Shown here: positions 22,600 to 34,064 of the stretch, in pieces
Layout: the number at the start of each line of letters is the position of its first letter
How positions within the stretch are numbered: position 1 is the stretch's first letter
Assembly (NCBI GenBank): GCA_003586115.2
Contig: QVOM02000053.1
Coordinates: 9,715,787-9,779,786 of the forward strand
Direction of reading: 5' to 3'
DNA length: 64,000 nt
DNA from: Salvator merianae
Taxonomy: Eukaryota; Chordata; Lepidosauria; Squamata; Teiidae
Program-made: the position numbers and the translations under genes
Notes under the pieces: model-generated
Seen by the model: only the letters and a program-made list of their open reading frames with translations
Told to the model about the DNA's origin: nothing
Database searches by the model: none

Positions 22600-23390
22600 A
22601 TCTTGATTTATTGGAGGTATAAAAATGAAATGAGAAGATCTGAGCTTTTAGGTTTTGTGCTAATCTACGCATATACATCAGGACATACAGCATAACTTCA
22701 TTACACACATATTTCAATATTTCTCCAAAGGACAGCTTACCTTCTCGAAGTTTCACCATTAAATATCCCCTCCAAAATCATGTCTTTTACAGGAATCTGA
22801 CTAAATTCTCAGTTACAAGGCTCATTTTGCAGAGACACTAATTAATGGCCCACCACATGGAAGTGAGGTGGAGTGGAATAAGATGACACCATGCATTATT
22901 CTGTTGGCAAGTACATCATTCTAGTAATTAATGTAGGTGTCGTTTTTTTAAAGAATGGATTAAGCAATATGGACAACACAAGCTCAGCTGTAGTCAGTAA
23001 TTTAATGTATTCCAGTGTTTCACTTCTGTTTAGAAGTTCATTTTCCATGCCTGTTCTTACAGAGCACCCTATGCATCCAAATAAGGTTTTATCAGTAGCA
23101 ATTGTTAAAGTTCTTCTGTTTGAATTTAGGGTGATTCATATTCCTAAGGACGTGAAAACCACTCTTCTAATTTCCCCTGGACATCTTTAGTAAATCAGGA
23201 TATTTTCTGTTAGAAATGAGGGCCTCACAATTGTAGATAAGATATCTACAAAGTTTAACAGTTTTAGAAAATGTTTCCCTGTTTTATATAAATAGGAAGA
23301 TCCGTAATGAAAAGACAAAACATAAAATGTTAATTGCTTCATTTAAACAATGTGCAAGAAATTTGGAATGTTTATCCTTCATTCTTGCAT
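22600..23390. other. Unannotated sequence
   Basis: No recognised repeat or gene. The 99-codon frame at 22891-23190 has no motif that I can name. Confidence 0.45.
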
Positions 23391-23394
23391 GCCG

Positions 23395-23630
23395 GGCAGG
23401 GTGGTGTATTATGAGAATGTCAGACTAGGGCTTGTACATCCAGAGTCCAGATTCCTAATGATCTAGAAAGCTCTCTGGGCCAGTTGCAATCTCTCAGCTT
23501 ACTCTACTTCACAAGCATGGTGCAAGAATTAAATAGAGACATAAAGAAAGACTACATCCAAATTCTTGCGTTTCTTGGAGGAAGAGCAGAGTGTAAATAT
23601 GAAAGTAGATAGAAATGAATGAATAAATGA
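23395..23630 (+). mobile_element. Sauria/ACA-type SINE, diverged
   Basis: Head with CAGGGTGGTGTATTATGAGAATGTCAGAC-like tRNA sequence, then CTCTGGGCCAGTTGCAATC, CTCAGCTTACTCTACTTCAC, and a 3' end ATGAATGAATAAATGA. The order matches the copies at 10137 and 20335. Confidence 0.7.
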
Positions 23631-25052
23631 AAGAAGGGTGTGTCTCCATTTTGGAATGGAGCAACCTTGTAGGTGGACACCCTGGTGAAAATACCTTTAA
23701 ACAGGTGCTTCTGTAGCTCCATTTCAAAACACAAGGCACTCAATAATGCAGCAAACAAGGTGTTTTCACTGAGGGCAGTAAATCACACCTTACACTGGAA
23801 GGTGCCTGTGACTGTAACTGTGCCCTCCTCAGAGGTGGTATACTTGTCATAGGTTGCCTATTGCACCACAAATGAATGCACAACAGATAAAGATGTATCT
23901 GTGAAAACCTCCCTTGGTTAGTGAAGATGCAGCCTAAGTACAGCAACAGTTGCCTATACAACTGTATATCAGAAATAATAATAATTATTATTATTATTTT
24001 AATAAAGCCCACTAAAATATGAAAAATGAGTTCTGACTTGACTTTCCAAGAGGAGGTGGAGCTGTAACAGAGGAGCATCCTTAACTGAGCAAGTCTGAAG
24101 GTGAAAGGGAGAATATTTTTGTTTCCATGATTCTCCTTAAGGACTGCATCTCAAAGTCCATCCCTCTCCAACACTCTACAATGGAAAAATCTTCAGGTTT
24201 CTGGTGAAAAGTCAATTGCATTAGCTGTAGGCATTGGCAAGCCCTGGGAACAACAATTTGGACACATAATAGCCATGAGTGAAATCATTAAGCAAATTGA
24301 GGGATTCTTTAGGTAATTGCCATTGGGAAAAAAAAACTGTTCACAAATAATTTGATGCAACTACTCCATAGAGCTGTCTCAGATGTATACAAGGACATTT
24401 TAGGCATAAATGTCGAATTGCATTCTTTGCCAATGGCCACAGATTCTATGGAGGACTCACTTCTATCTTCATGTACAGAACATCTTCAGGGGATACACCA
24501 GTTACTAGTGGTATGGAATTAAAGCAACTACTGAAGGATCAAAGAAGCTGTGAGCTAGCTCTCATGGGTCTGCTCAGAGGACTTGTAGAGCTTATTGATA
24601 TTGACGGACCTAGTCAGGGACACCATAGCATCTGGCATTTATGAGAATACATGGGCAAACTCTTTACATGTGAAAAGAAAGGACAAGAGACGGAACTTGC
24701 CTCCAAATAATTCTAACAAATATAAACGTGACATCCTCATCTTCTGTTGTAGGTCAAATTTCCTACATTTTGCTTTGATGCATTGCAACACTCCATTTTG
24801 CTTTAGAAACTATGGCTCTGACTACACCTAACATTTGTTCCTGTATTCCAGCAGGCTAAAGAGCAATTGGAGCACATTCATTAACACTCAAAGTGTCCCT
24901 ATTCCTCTTTTTTCTTTTTCATGTAGAATTTGACTCTTCTGCCAAATTGGGAAATGCTTAACCCCCAAACCTTCAGTATGTGTAATGGAGCCTTAGTGTG
25001 TTTTCAATTCCTTTTTTTTTTTCAAGGAGGAGTCAGGAGAAGTACAAAAAAC
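23631..25052. other. Unannotated sequence
   Basis: Contains an imperfect self-complementary AAT/ATT run at 23975-23997. The rest shows no recognised repeat. The 112-codon minus frame at 23740-24078 crosses this run and is likely incidental. Confidence 0.45.
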
Positions 25053-25080
25053 ATTTGCTGTTGCTGTTGCTGTTGCTGTG
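25053..25080. repeat. (TTGCTG)n minisatellite
   Basis: About four TTGCTG units. One frame reads as a poly-Cys run, which is a repeat artefact. Confidence 0.9.
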
Positions 25081-25220
25081 CAATCAATCCACATCTTCCC
25101 ATCACCTTATCACTGCACCTTCATTTTAATTGGAAGAACTTGTGACTCCCAGCTTCATTTGGCTCACATATCTGCGGATCGATCCACAACCTACTCCACA
25201 AAATGATTAACTCTATTAAC

Positions 25221-25564
25221 CAGAGATGCACACAAATGAAAATTATGTGTTCAGTTCACCACAGAACCCAAGACCCATATGCTCAATTCAGTGACAAACC
25301 ATTTTATCAAACAATTGTTCGCATTCAACTTTGAACTTGTTCCTAACCAAAAAAAATACTTTTTTTTCATTAAAAAGCCCTTTTCAAGGGCAAAAACAAT
25401 GAGAACACAAACTGTTTGATCAGGTTGTTTGATCAGGGGACTTGTTCTATTCGAACAAATTTCCTGATATTTGAACAACCACATATTTGATTCAATGTAA
25501 ACATCTTCAAATACAAACGATTCAGTTGAATTTTCAAACACGAACCATACTTTGCACATCTCTA
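25221..25564. mobile_element. hAT-like MITE, 344 bp
   Basis: Left CAGAGATGCACACAAATGAA and right TTTGCACATCTCTA are terminal inverted repeats. Flanks CTATTAAC and GACTTAAC share the last five of eight bases, an eroded target-site duplication. Internal AGGGCAAAAACAATGAGAAC and GTTTGATCA segments match the copy at 30191. Confidence 0.8.
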
Positions 25565-25867
25565 GACTTAACACTTTATTATTGCTACCTAAATTGCAAT
25601 AGAAAAGCAGCAAATATAAAGCTGCACATCACAATAGCAGTGTGAAAACTCAGGAGGAGAAAAAATGCTTGCTAGACAGGGGGGAATTCACGTGTGTTTG
25701 GGGGGGAAAGCGAAACATGATAAGCTCTGTAAGAATGCTAAACTATTAATAACTTAGTTACACAGACAGATTCATGGATTTGCTCAAAAAAAATTTTGTT
25801 TCTGTCTTCTGTAGATGGATAAGAATCCAGACGATGACACATGGCTGGTTCCAGAACTCAACATGCT
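25565..25867. other. Unannotated sequence
   Basis: Nothing recognised between the hAT-like element and the next inverted-repeat element. Confidence 0.4.
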
Positions 25868-26300
25868 GGTCCTGTTCACACTTATGACAGTAGAACGTTC
25901 TAGCATTGTTTGAGCTGGTCAGGATTGGGTACGGTAAGGAGTGTTCCATGAGTCGACCAGCTGGGAAAGAAGTGTGAATGGGAGCACACTAGTTCAGTAG
26001 CTGTGTCCAGAATGGCTGCCAGGCTCCGGACTCCAAGTCCGAACCTAGCAAGAGCACCTGCCTGGCCACACTGTCCCCACACCATCACCATTCCAAACCA
26101 GGAAGTTATGCAAATGCACCACTCCCAATCCTCACCTGATTGCACTAGTCAGCTTGGAGACTACAGTTTTCTTGAACATAGCTGGTAACCGTCAGGTGAG
26201 CTTCAGTGAGCTTCCAGTGACTTGGAGCTGTTTGCAGGTGCGAATGCTCCATTCCAGCGAGTGACCTGAAACGTTCCATTCGCTAAGTGTGAACAGGCCC
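25868..26300. mobile_element. Inverted-repeat DNA element (CCTGTTCACACTTA family)
   Basis: GGTCCTGTTCACACTTA at the left and TAAGTGTGAACAGGCCC at the right are near-perfect inverted repeats about 430 bp apart. GAACGTTC-type words recur in both subterminal regions. No transposase frame. Single ends of the same type lie near 21986, 33010 and 47583. Confidence 0.75.
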
Positions 26301-28095
26301 CTTGTGTCTGTAGACATCTCAACAGATCCTGTAGTAACTACAAAGCCAAGCTCCTGGTGTATGTGAGAATTTTATCCTCAAACGGTCTTACAAACTGATT
26401 GCAAAGTGTTAACTTTATTGTTTCATCCAGTTTCTTAATGGATCCTGAACCAGTTAAGTGACACAATGCAATAAAAGCAGAAAATTCTTCTTCCTGCCTT
26501 TATCATCATGGAGTAAACAAATGAAAAAGAGAACAAGGGTTCTGCTCCTTTAATAGTTACAAAGAGGAGGGTTTTTTTGTTTTTGTTTTTGTTTTGGTGA
26601 TACAATTCACCATGTAAGCCACACCTGCTGAAGTCTTCTCTTCTATGCAAGTATTAAAGGAGAAGTATTTTGCTTTTTCTACAACCTTTTATTATTGTGC
26701 TTCTGTTACCAAAATTGGCTCTCTTTGCATAAGCCAGGAAAAAAATGACTTAGAGCAGAGGTGCTCAACTACAGCCTTCCAAAGGCTCCTGAATTACAGT
26801 CCCCATTATTCTGTGCCATCTGGCACCACAATCAAGGGTATCATTATAGTTAACTCATTATAGCTAAACCAGACTAATAGAGCAATGCTATTGGTCTTGG
26901 GGGCAGAAAAGACAACATTGAGGACCCCACATTCAAGGATCACCAGTGTCACTGTGACATAGCACAGAAATGCCAAGCCTTGCATCAAGTAGTTTGATTG
27001 GCTGTCATTGCTGCTAGTTATGAATCTAGATATGGTCCAGTCAAGGTTGGTGATCTACTCCAATCAAATGTAGCATGTTTGTGAGCAACCAGTGCTCCCA
27101 CCAGCTTTCTTAACTAGCAATATAGTTTGCACAAGCCATTTGTGTAATTTCTAGTTGTGGTTCTCCCACCACCTGGGAAAACCAATTTCACTGAGAGGGT
27201 TAGGGTTATGTTCTATGTGAAATCCCAACTTAGTAGGAGAATGTCTTTCAGCCAAGTAGCCACCACCTTCAGCTCACTCCACCTGGACTCCTTTGCCATA
27301 CTGGCACAACTGCCACAGGAAAAGGTCTTCAAACAGCACCCATCATCTTGAGACTGCTACACCTGAACAGTCCTGCTCACCCATGAGGCAGCAAACAGGA
27401 GGGAGATTTCATACAAGATGCTTTTCCCAGGCAATCGTTCTATTGCTGAGCTAGGCAACAGCATTCAAACAGAAAACAAATTCAGTTTTTGGCTTGATCA
27501 GGCACTGCTAGCTACTGTGAAAATGGCATATTGCATGAATACCATATAAAGACTACCATCATCTGCACATAAACTGGGAAATTTGATCTTTGCTTGTGCC
27601 CTGGGGACATACTTGCAAGTAAATAGGCTTTGCCACAAGTTTGACTTCAAATATAAAGGCTCAAAATGCCAATGAAAGGATCAAATACCTACCAATAAAT
27701 TTGATATTTGTATTTCAATTCTGACTCGCAAATATTTGTTTGGCAAACGCGGAACTTAAAATTCACTAGAATGGATTTTGAAATGTCAACTACAGTTCAA
27801 AGGAGAAAATCTATAATGTATATTCGATTTAGCGTGTTTGAATATCTTGGAATTTACCAAAGAAGATTTAATGCAAAGACCACGTTGGTTTTTAATGCCA
27901 CCTACACTCAGAAAGCAAGTTCAAGAGATTCACTGGCTGGCTGGCTGGTATCATTCGGAGGCGTCCCTACAAGGTGCGTTTCAGTTCCAGACGTATTGCT
28001 CTTTGTTTCATTAGTGGCTTGACGTTGGAGCAAGAGACATACAAAAAGTGAATTCCAGCTGAGAAAAGCTTAGTTCAGCTGCATCTGGCTGCTGC
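26301..28095. other. Mostly unannotated sequence
   Basis: A (GTTTTT)n-like run lies at about 26573-26595. At 26757-26835, AGAGGTGCTCAACTACAG...AATTACAGTCCCCATTATTC resembles half of a dispersed element related to 62345-62430. Nothing else is recognised. Confidence 0.35.
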
Positions 28096-28181
28096 AAAAA
28101 AAGAAAGAAAGAAAGAAAGAAAAGAAAAGAAAAGAAAAGAAAAGAAAAGAAAAGAAAAGAAAAGAAAAGAAAAGAAAAGAA

Positions 28182-28225
<44 letters not shown>

Positions 28226-28236
28226 AAAAGAAAAAG
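28096..28236. repeat. Compound (AAAG)n-(AAAAG)n-(AAAG)n purine tract
   Basis: A central AAAAG block of about 13-14 units is flanked by AAAG blocks on both sides, giving about 140 bases of pure purine. The layout is roughly mirror-symmetric. The minus frames through it (Phe/Leu/Ser runs) are artefacts. Confidence 0.97.
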
Positions 28237-29010
28237 CTTCATTTTGGCTTCCCAATAAAGCAGCTGTCTATGGGCCACAAGAAGAATCCCAGTTTCAAGT
28301 CACAGCTGCAAAAAATGTGCAGGGAACACACCGAGTGAATCAAACTACAGGAGGGGAGACTATGCTAATTGCTTACATCCGCACTGTGTCTGGGCACATT
28401 TGGCAGTCACAACAGTCACCTAGGGCTAGACCCCAGCTGGTTCCTAAGCACATGTGTGAAGCTGGTTGGAATAAGAGAATGCAAAGTGCATCCTTTTCCT
28501 CACTCAGCTAGCTACAACAGCATGACCTGCTTCTTCTCTTTACTACTGTGGTGATCATTCCAATCCTTTTTTTCCCCATAGGGGGAAGTCATTAGGAAAC
28601 AGGTAGGACAGTACTGCAATGCCTACAGCAGAGAAGAAATTGTCAATTTTCTATGCAGACAACTTAACCCTAACCTCTGTGAGCCTCAGCTTGTGTTGAA
28701 CATTAACACAAGGAGGCAGAGAGGGAATTCCTTAGAAAAGCAAAAAATACCTTGGAGTAGATGCCAAGATAACTAAATTTACGAGGAACGTTCTCTACAG
28801 CTGGAACCGCCAGACACTTACTTGCAATACACCAAATTAAGGCTTAAAGGCATCCCTTTAAAAATAAAACAAAGTTATTCTCAATAAATGCTCCACAAAA
28901 TATACATATTCCTCAAATACTACCCCTGTTCAACAGCGATGTATTTGTAGATAGAACTGAAGACCCTTAATTCTACATTCTAATCACTGCTTACAACAGG
29001 AATAGGCAAC
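28237..29010. other. Unannotated sequence
   Basis: No recognised repeat or gene. Confidence 0.4.
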
Positions 29011-29011
29011 A

Positions 29012-29150
29012 TAGGTAAAGGTAAAGATGTCATTGAGTTGTGCTGCTTGCCTCCTACTGATCTACAAGGACACAGTCACACAATTTCTTGGCAACAATAA
29101 ATAAATTGTTTTCAGAGATGTTTGGAACCAGGTTCCAGATGAACTTTTTT
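29012..29150. mobile_element. SINE fragment (GGTAAAGGTAAAG start)
   Basis: GGTAAAGGTAAAGATGTCATTGAGTTGTG matches the typical 5' or tail-proximal segment of a common squamate SINE. It becomes unrecognisable after roughly 120 bases. Confidence 0.5.
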
Positions 29151-29159
29151 TTTATGCTC

Positions 29160-30185
29160 ACCGAGAATTCATGAGGCTTACTTTTGTACCAAATCCCACT
29201 AAAAGTCTAGGGCTTGATCTAATGGTGAGTTGTACCCCATCTTGTTCACAAATAACAATCTGAATAATAATATTCAGACTGGACATCCCTTCATTCATGC
29301 TGAACCTGCTTGCCATACCTGTCTGGATTGCAACCATCAGCTGTCTATTTTTCTGGAGCCAAAGGCCGACATCGTGAACTTGGTTGGGTCTTCCAGCAGT
29401 GGAGAATTACAAGTCCTCCTAGAAGTCCATGCACATGGACAAACATAGTTTTAGCCTCTGGAAGGCCTCAAATGTGACCAATTACTTTCCTGGCCTTCCA
29501 GAAAGTGGAGTTGCACACAGCCATGGTTTGGCCTTCTGGGACAATCTTCCTCCATTGCTGGAAGGTCCAGGCACCTGCCTGAGGACTTAGCAGAGCTCCA
29601 GAGGACCATGCAGCCAATAGCAGTGGCTTGCCTAGGTCCTGGATACTTGGTGGGCAAGTCCTAGATACCTGGAAGGTAGGAATAGCACATGTAAGGAGTA
29701 GGAGGCCAGGAGTGTTATGGGAGAAGAGAAAGGCTGTGGGCATGAAGGGAGAAAGGGTTCTGGATGCAAGGGGAGAGGGGCTGTCAGGTATGAGAAGAAG
29801 GGAAGAGATGCAGAAGGGAAGTCATAAAATCTAAAAACGAACTGCCCAGCCAATTGCATTTGAGAGAACCAAATGAAGCAAGTATGCCAATCAGTTGTTC
29901 TGCTATTATTTATGCATTTATCTTGCTTATGGATGGATGCCTAACACTGGCTTTTGGGTGAATATTACGCAATTTGGCAAGACATCAGTGTTTTCAAAGT
30001 GCCTTCAACTGTTCCAAGCCCTCATTTAATGAGTTCCCAACCCTAACCCTAACCTTAACTCCATTTGGCTTCTTCAGCGCCATTGCGTTATACTGGCAGA
30101 GTGGGCTTCTGTTATTTCTCTTAACCCCTAGCCTTTAACAGGTAGAAGTTACTTGAATTCTATGGTTTTGCACTACACATCAGTC
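29160..30185. other. Unannotated sequence with short telomere-like run
   Basis: GC-richer between 29330 and 29830, with overlapping frames of 68-91 codons on both strands and no motif that I recognise. A short CCCTAA run follows at 30039. Confidence 0.4.
30039..30057. repeat. Short interstitial telomere-like run
   Basis: AACCCTAACCCTAACCTTA: two exact CCCTAA units and a third with one change. It is short enough to be chance or an old repair scar. Confidence 0.6.
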
Positions 30186-30190
30186 TGCAG

Positions 30191-30535
30191 AAGAGGCATG
30201 CACAAATGAAAACTGAGTGTTCGGTTTGAATCAAACACCCATTTGTTCAGCTCAGATATGAACCATTTAATCAAACATACAGCTATTTGAGTTCAACAGC
30301 AAACTTGCTGCAAAACAAAAACCACAAATTTTCTATTGAAAAAAAATTACCTTTTAAAGAGCAAAATTACAACATGAACCATTTGATCAAATTGTGTTTG
30401 TGAGTGAGGAGCTGGTTGGGTCCAATCAAACATTCATATGTTCAAACAGCTGTCTGTTCAGTTTGATGTAAACAACTTTGAACATGAACTATTCAATCGG
30501 ATCTTTGAATAGGAACCGAACTTTGCACATCCTTA
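30191..30535. mobile_element. hAT-like MITE, 345 bp
   Basis: Starts AAGAGGCATGCACAAATGAA and ends CTTTGCACATCCTTA. Flanking GTCTGCAG (30183-30190) and GTTTGCAG (30536-30543) agree at 7 of 8 bases, a good target-site duplication. The interior carries GTTTGATCAAAT-type words and no frame. Confidence 0.88.
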
Positions 30536-30543
30536 GTTTGCAG

Positions 30544-31525
30544 GTACCAACATGTTCCATTATACATAAGTTTAGTAACTGGAGTTCCTTTTACAAAAAC
30601 AGATGAACTGGCTTGGTTCCCTTCCTCATGTGTGTCTATCTAAAGGACACACAAGGAAGCACTGGCCAACATTTTTTCCAAAGCTGGGGGGAAAAACATC
30701 TCTTTTCAAGTGTGTGAAAAATACATTGTAAAAGAAGCCCTTTGAACTACTGCGCTTTCATTTTAAGCAAACTGAGACCATTCTGTGATTGGACCATTTA
30801 CTGATTTTATTCCCACAAAAAGCTGACCACAGGCAGTTTTTGGCTCCATTCACCCAGCAGTAGAATGGAACGGGGTTCCAATCCATCCGTTCCCCTTTCT
30901 GCTGTTTTGCCAATCTTCTCAAACAAAAATGATCGGCAAAATAGGTAGTGAACGAAGAGAAGGGGACAGGATTTTTCTTTAACTTCCCCTTGTTCCCACC
31001 GCCTCAAGCAACCAACGTTTCTTCCCGACCTGATTAAGGCTGCTGGAAATAGTCCATATTCACAGAAGCAGTCCATTCTAGCTAAAAGCGCTACTCCGGG
31101 TAGAATTGGCTTTAAAAATAAAATGAAACCTTGATACCAGAGATATTTTTTGTTTGTTTTTATCTATAGATGCCTGGAACCTTGTTCTCTGACTGAATGT
31201 GCTTTATCAAAGATGACAAAGTGTAAAATAATCTCTGTCCAAGTAAGGGGGAAGAAGAAATCTTCTCATTAGAACTGCAAGTTGAAACAGGCCCGGACTC
31301 AAAAGCAAAGATCTTCCTAGTGTGCACAAATATTTGCATAACGGCACTTTGTGACTATGTACCTGATCATTATTGCTCAGAGCACAGCTACCATTCAGCA
31401 TTTGCCCACATCTATAGCCGGAGTCATATCTCTCCCGCTTCCTTTGATCTATTAGTGCGCAAAAGCAAAAGGCACAGTCTGCTCAGATATTTAGAGTAAA
31501 TAAGTGATGCACAGGGACTTAATAA
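30544..31525. other. Unannotated sequence
   Basis: No recognised repeat. Frames of 89 codons (minus, 30807-31076) and 64 codons (minus, 31207-31401) show no domain. Confidence 0.45.
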
Positions 31526-31529
31526 TAAT

Positions 31530-31690
31530 ATTGCTAAGCACTTCTGCAGCACTTTATATACCCAGAGTGCTGTACAAACATTAATTAATTAATCCTTACA
31601 ACAACCTGCAAAGTGCATAAGTATATTTTCCATATTAGCACCAAATTCACTGCTCTTATAAGTGGTAACTGAGCCGACTTAGCAGACTTT
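31530..31690 (+). mobile_element. L2/MIR-like ancient repeat
   Basis: GCTAAGCACTTCTGCAGCAC...GTGCTGTACAAACATTAATT...AATCCTTACAACAACCTGC...TAAGTATATTTTCCATATT follows the order of the 3' region shared by L2/MIR-type amniote repeats (cell-count phrase, then CTCACAACAACCC, then a ladder of A/T). Confidence 0.6.
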
Positions 31691-31939
31691 TGCCCATTGA
31701 CACCACCAGGGCTTTCTTTGGCCCTCAAGAACAAAAGTGATTAAGGGACCAAGGACGCACACTGAGTTTGGATGATACTTGAAGTGTTCTTGACACCTGC
31801 TGTGCCAATTCGTGCTCCGCATCCAGGACTGCAGTAGAAATAAACTATTACGTCTTGTGCATGGGCAGTGGAAAGAGGGGGCAAGAGTCTGTGTGGTAAT
31901 AAACAGTAGAGAAGCAAACGAAAAACTATGGCCCAGATT
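31691..31939. other. Unannotated sequence
   Basis: A 124-codon minus frame (31679-32053) covers this interval but runs into the adjacent SINE, so it is probably incidental. Confidence 0.35.
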
Positions 31940-32115
31940 GCATTTAGGTAAAGGTGAAAAGTAAAGATGCCCCAGATGTGAGCTCAGGTCCTGGTGATTG
32001 TGTGGAGATACCAATGCAGCTTTATTGGCAAAGCTGCAGAAGTGGTTTGCCATTGCCTTCTTAGGCCACGTGCTGGCGACATGTTTTCTGCATGTAAAAC
32101 AGATGCACTATCGAG
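31940..32115 (-). mobile_element. SINE remnant, antisense
   Basis: GGTAAAGGTGAAAAGTAAAG at the left, AGTGGTTTGCCATTGCCTTC in the middle, and a right end whose reverse complement (AGTGCATCTGTTTTACATGC) resembles the tRNA-derived head with its A box. Same layout as 49990-50210. Confidence 0.65.
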
Positions 32116-32119
32116 ACCA

Positions 32120-32920
32120 ATGATCAATTTTTAGTGACAGTCATTCTCAATTCATACATTCAAGAACTAAATCTGTATTTTCTGCCTATATATCTCTATC
32201 CATATCTACAAACAGTCGATGAAACACCAAGGAAACATTGAGGATGGTGGCATTGATAGGGTGAACTTTGGTATTGATTTCTTTTTTTTTTTCTTTTTTT
32301 AAGAAAAAGATCTGAAAATCATCAAACATTAAACCACAAGCAAAGTAGTCAAGAGTTAAGTCCAATCATTTAAAAATACCTGCAGGTTGTCTGATGAATC
32401 ATATATCCCACATTCACCCATCTCTAATGATGATTATTATGCACAAACAGCTGTCTATAGTTCAGTGACTGAGGTTCTAATTGGTCTCATTATCTCTCCT
32501 TATATAAGGTGAAGTATGTTTTCACTCAGTAAGTTTCCAAGGTCTGGCAGGTAACAAGCTATCGAATGTTTGGTGTTTAGCTGATCCCAAGTTGCAGGAC
32601 AAAACTCCTGTTGTATATATTCAAGCTATTATAATGTAACTTTTGACTTTACAATTTAATAGAGAACACTTTCAACAGAGATCCTTATTATTTCATAGCG
32701 TGAGGCAATAAAGCTTTCAAAGAGAATTCAAGATGGCAAGTTGTTTGTCCATAAATTCTCCAAGAGTCAAGCCCAGGGTGGTCAGGTGGAAAGGCAAACA
32801 TTTGAACTGGACAGAGAATTTCACAGTTCAAGTTCGGCAGACAAACAATACCTGCTACAATTCCCTGTTCTTGGTAACTATTAAAAGTATAGGAATGGTG
32901 TCTACATTTCAAGTGCTGTT
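32120..32920. other. Unannotated sequence
   Basis: T-rich run near 32280-32300. No recognised element. The 132-codon frame starting at 32733 continues into a MITE fragment and is likely incidental. Confidence 0.4.
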
Positions 32921-33027
32921 GGTCCAGTTCTGGCCTTTACCAGGCATTAGTGTGTGGATGTCCACCTCCATGCCTGGTCCTTATAGGCCTGGTATGGTAT
33001 ACCAGGCCATTAAGTGTGAACAAGCCC
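32921..33027. mobile_element. Short MITE of the CCTGTTCACACTTA family
   Basis: Right end TTAAGTGTGAACAAGCCC matches the terminus of 25868-26300. The interior contains repeated CCAGGC/GCCTGG words, and a perfect 10 bp inverted repeat with arms 32986-32995 and 32999-33008. Confidence 0.55.
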
Positions 33028-33955
33028 ACAGCCTACCATTCCTGGATAGAAAAATAAAAGTTGCTCTCTCTCGCTCTCTCTTTAATGTTTTCTGTCACCT
33101 ATACATGCATGCTAGTAATTGCCTCCAATAGTTGAGAAAGCATTTTCTATTTATGATGTGACCATTATAGCCTTTATCCAGAAGATGAATGAGACAAGAT
33201 CAGTGCAAGAGCACACATTTTCCTGTAAAAGAGCCCAAACTCAGAACCAGAATCAGGGACACCCAATATGAAAACTGTGGATGCTATACCGGATGACGAT
33301 TGCCATTTCTTGCCACTGATAGGACAGTTAGGTAGAGAGGAATGTGGACTCCTGCCTCATTAACAGTCTCAAAGAACAGGAACATTCAGCAATATCTGCA
33401 GGATCACGTGTTTGATATCCACTTTATTCCATATTAGGCAGTTACTTTATTCCACTCATTTCTAGCTCTTTACAATATTAGAATCCATCCTCCACATTCA
33501 CCTCTTTTCTGAGATCTTAGCCATATAGCTTCACTACTTAGGAATGAATGAATGAATGAATGAATGAATGAATGAATGAATGGACAATCTTCATATGTGC
33601 CCAATTTCTCTATATTTCTTTTGGAGAGAGACAGCTTCCCCTAACTGCTGGTTTTACATTACCAGCTAATATTTAGATAGTGCAATACAGTATTCATGGC
33701 ACAAAACCCTGCTGTAGGAGAAAAAACCCTTTGATAATCATCTAAAGGCAAAACTATGCCATACAAACACCACATTATATACTTTACTTTCATTGCCTTG
33801 ATAAACACCATCCATATAGGGTTGGCCTGAGGTCAGTGTGAGCTTCTCAGTTTCTTCAAATGCCATACGATATCTGCAATGTTACATTAAAGCTGGTCTT
33901 TAGCAGTGCATCAAAAGCTGTATCTTTACCAATGATTTCAGACACTCCTAGAGCA
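33028..33955. other. Unannotated sequence with (GAAT)n
   Basis: A CT-rich run near 33062-33082 and the GAAT microsatellite at 33542. No recognised transposon or gene. Confidence 0.4.
33542..33582. repeat. (GAAT)10 microsatellite
   Basis: Ten uninterrupted GAAT units. Confidence 0.97.
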
Positions 33956-33959
33956 CCTC

Positions 33960-34060
33960 TCATCTTAACTTAGTTCCTGGGGTAGTTGTGATGATAAAAT
34001 AAGACTAGAGAAGAATATCATGTGCCACCTTGAGAGATCTCCAGAAGAAGGAAAAAAATA
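33960..34060 (+). mobile_element. Sauria/ACA-type SINE 3' fragment
   Basis: CATCTTAACTTAGTTCC, GGGTAGTTGTGATGATAAAATA and ATCATGTGCCACCTTGAGA match the central and 3' part of the squamate SINE in the right order. The head is missing. Confidence 0.6.
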
Positions 34061-34064
34061 CCAC

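Noticed and set aside
28070..28278. Phe/Ser/Leu-rich minus frames
   Set aside because: Translation of the AAAG/AAAAG tract.
32733..33131. 132 codon plus frame
   Set aside because: It crosses the MITE fragment at 32921-33027 and has no domain.
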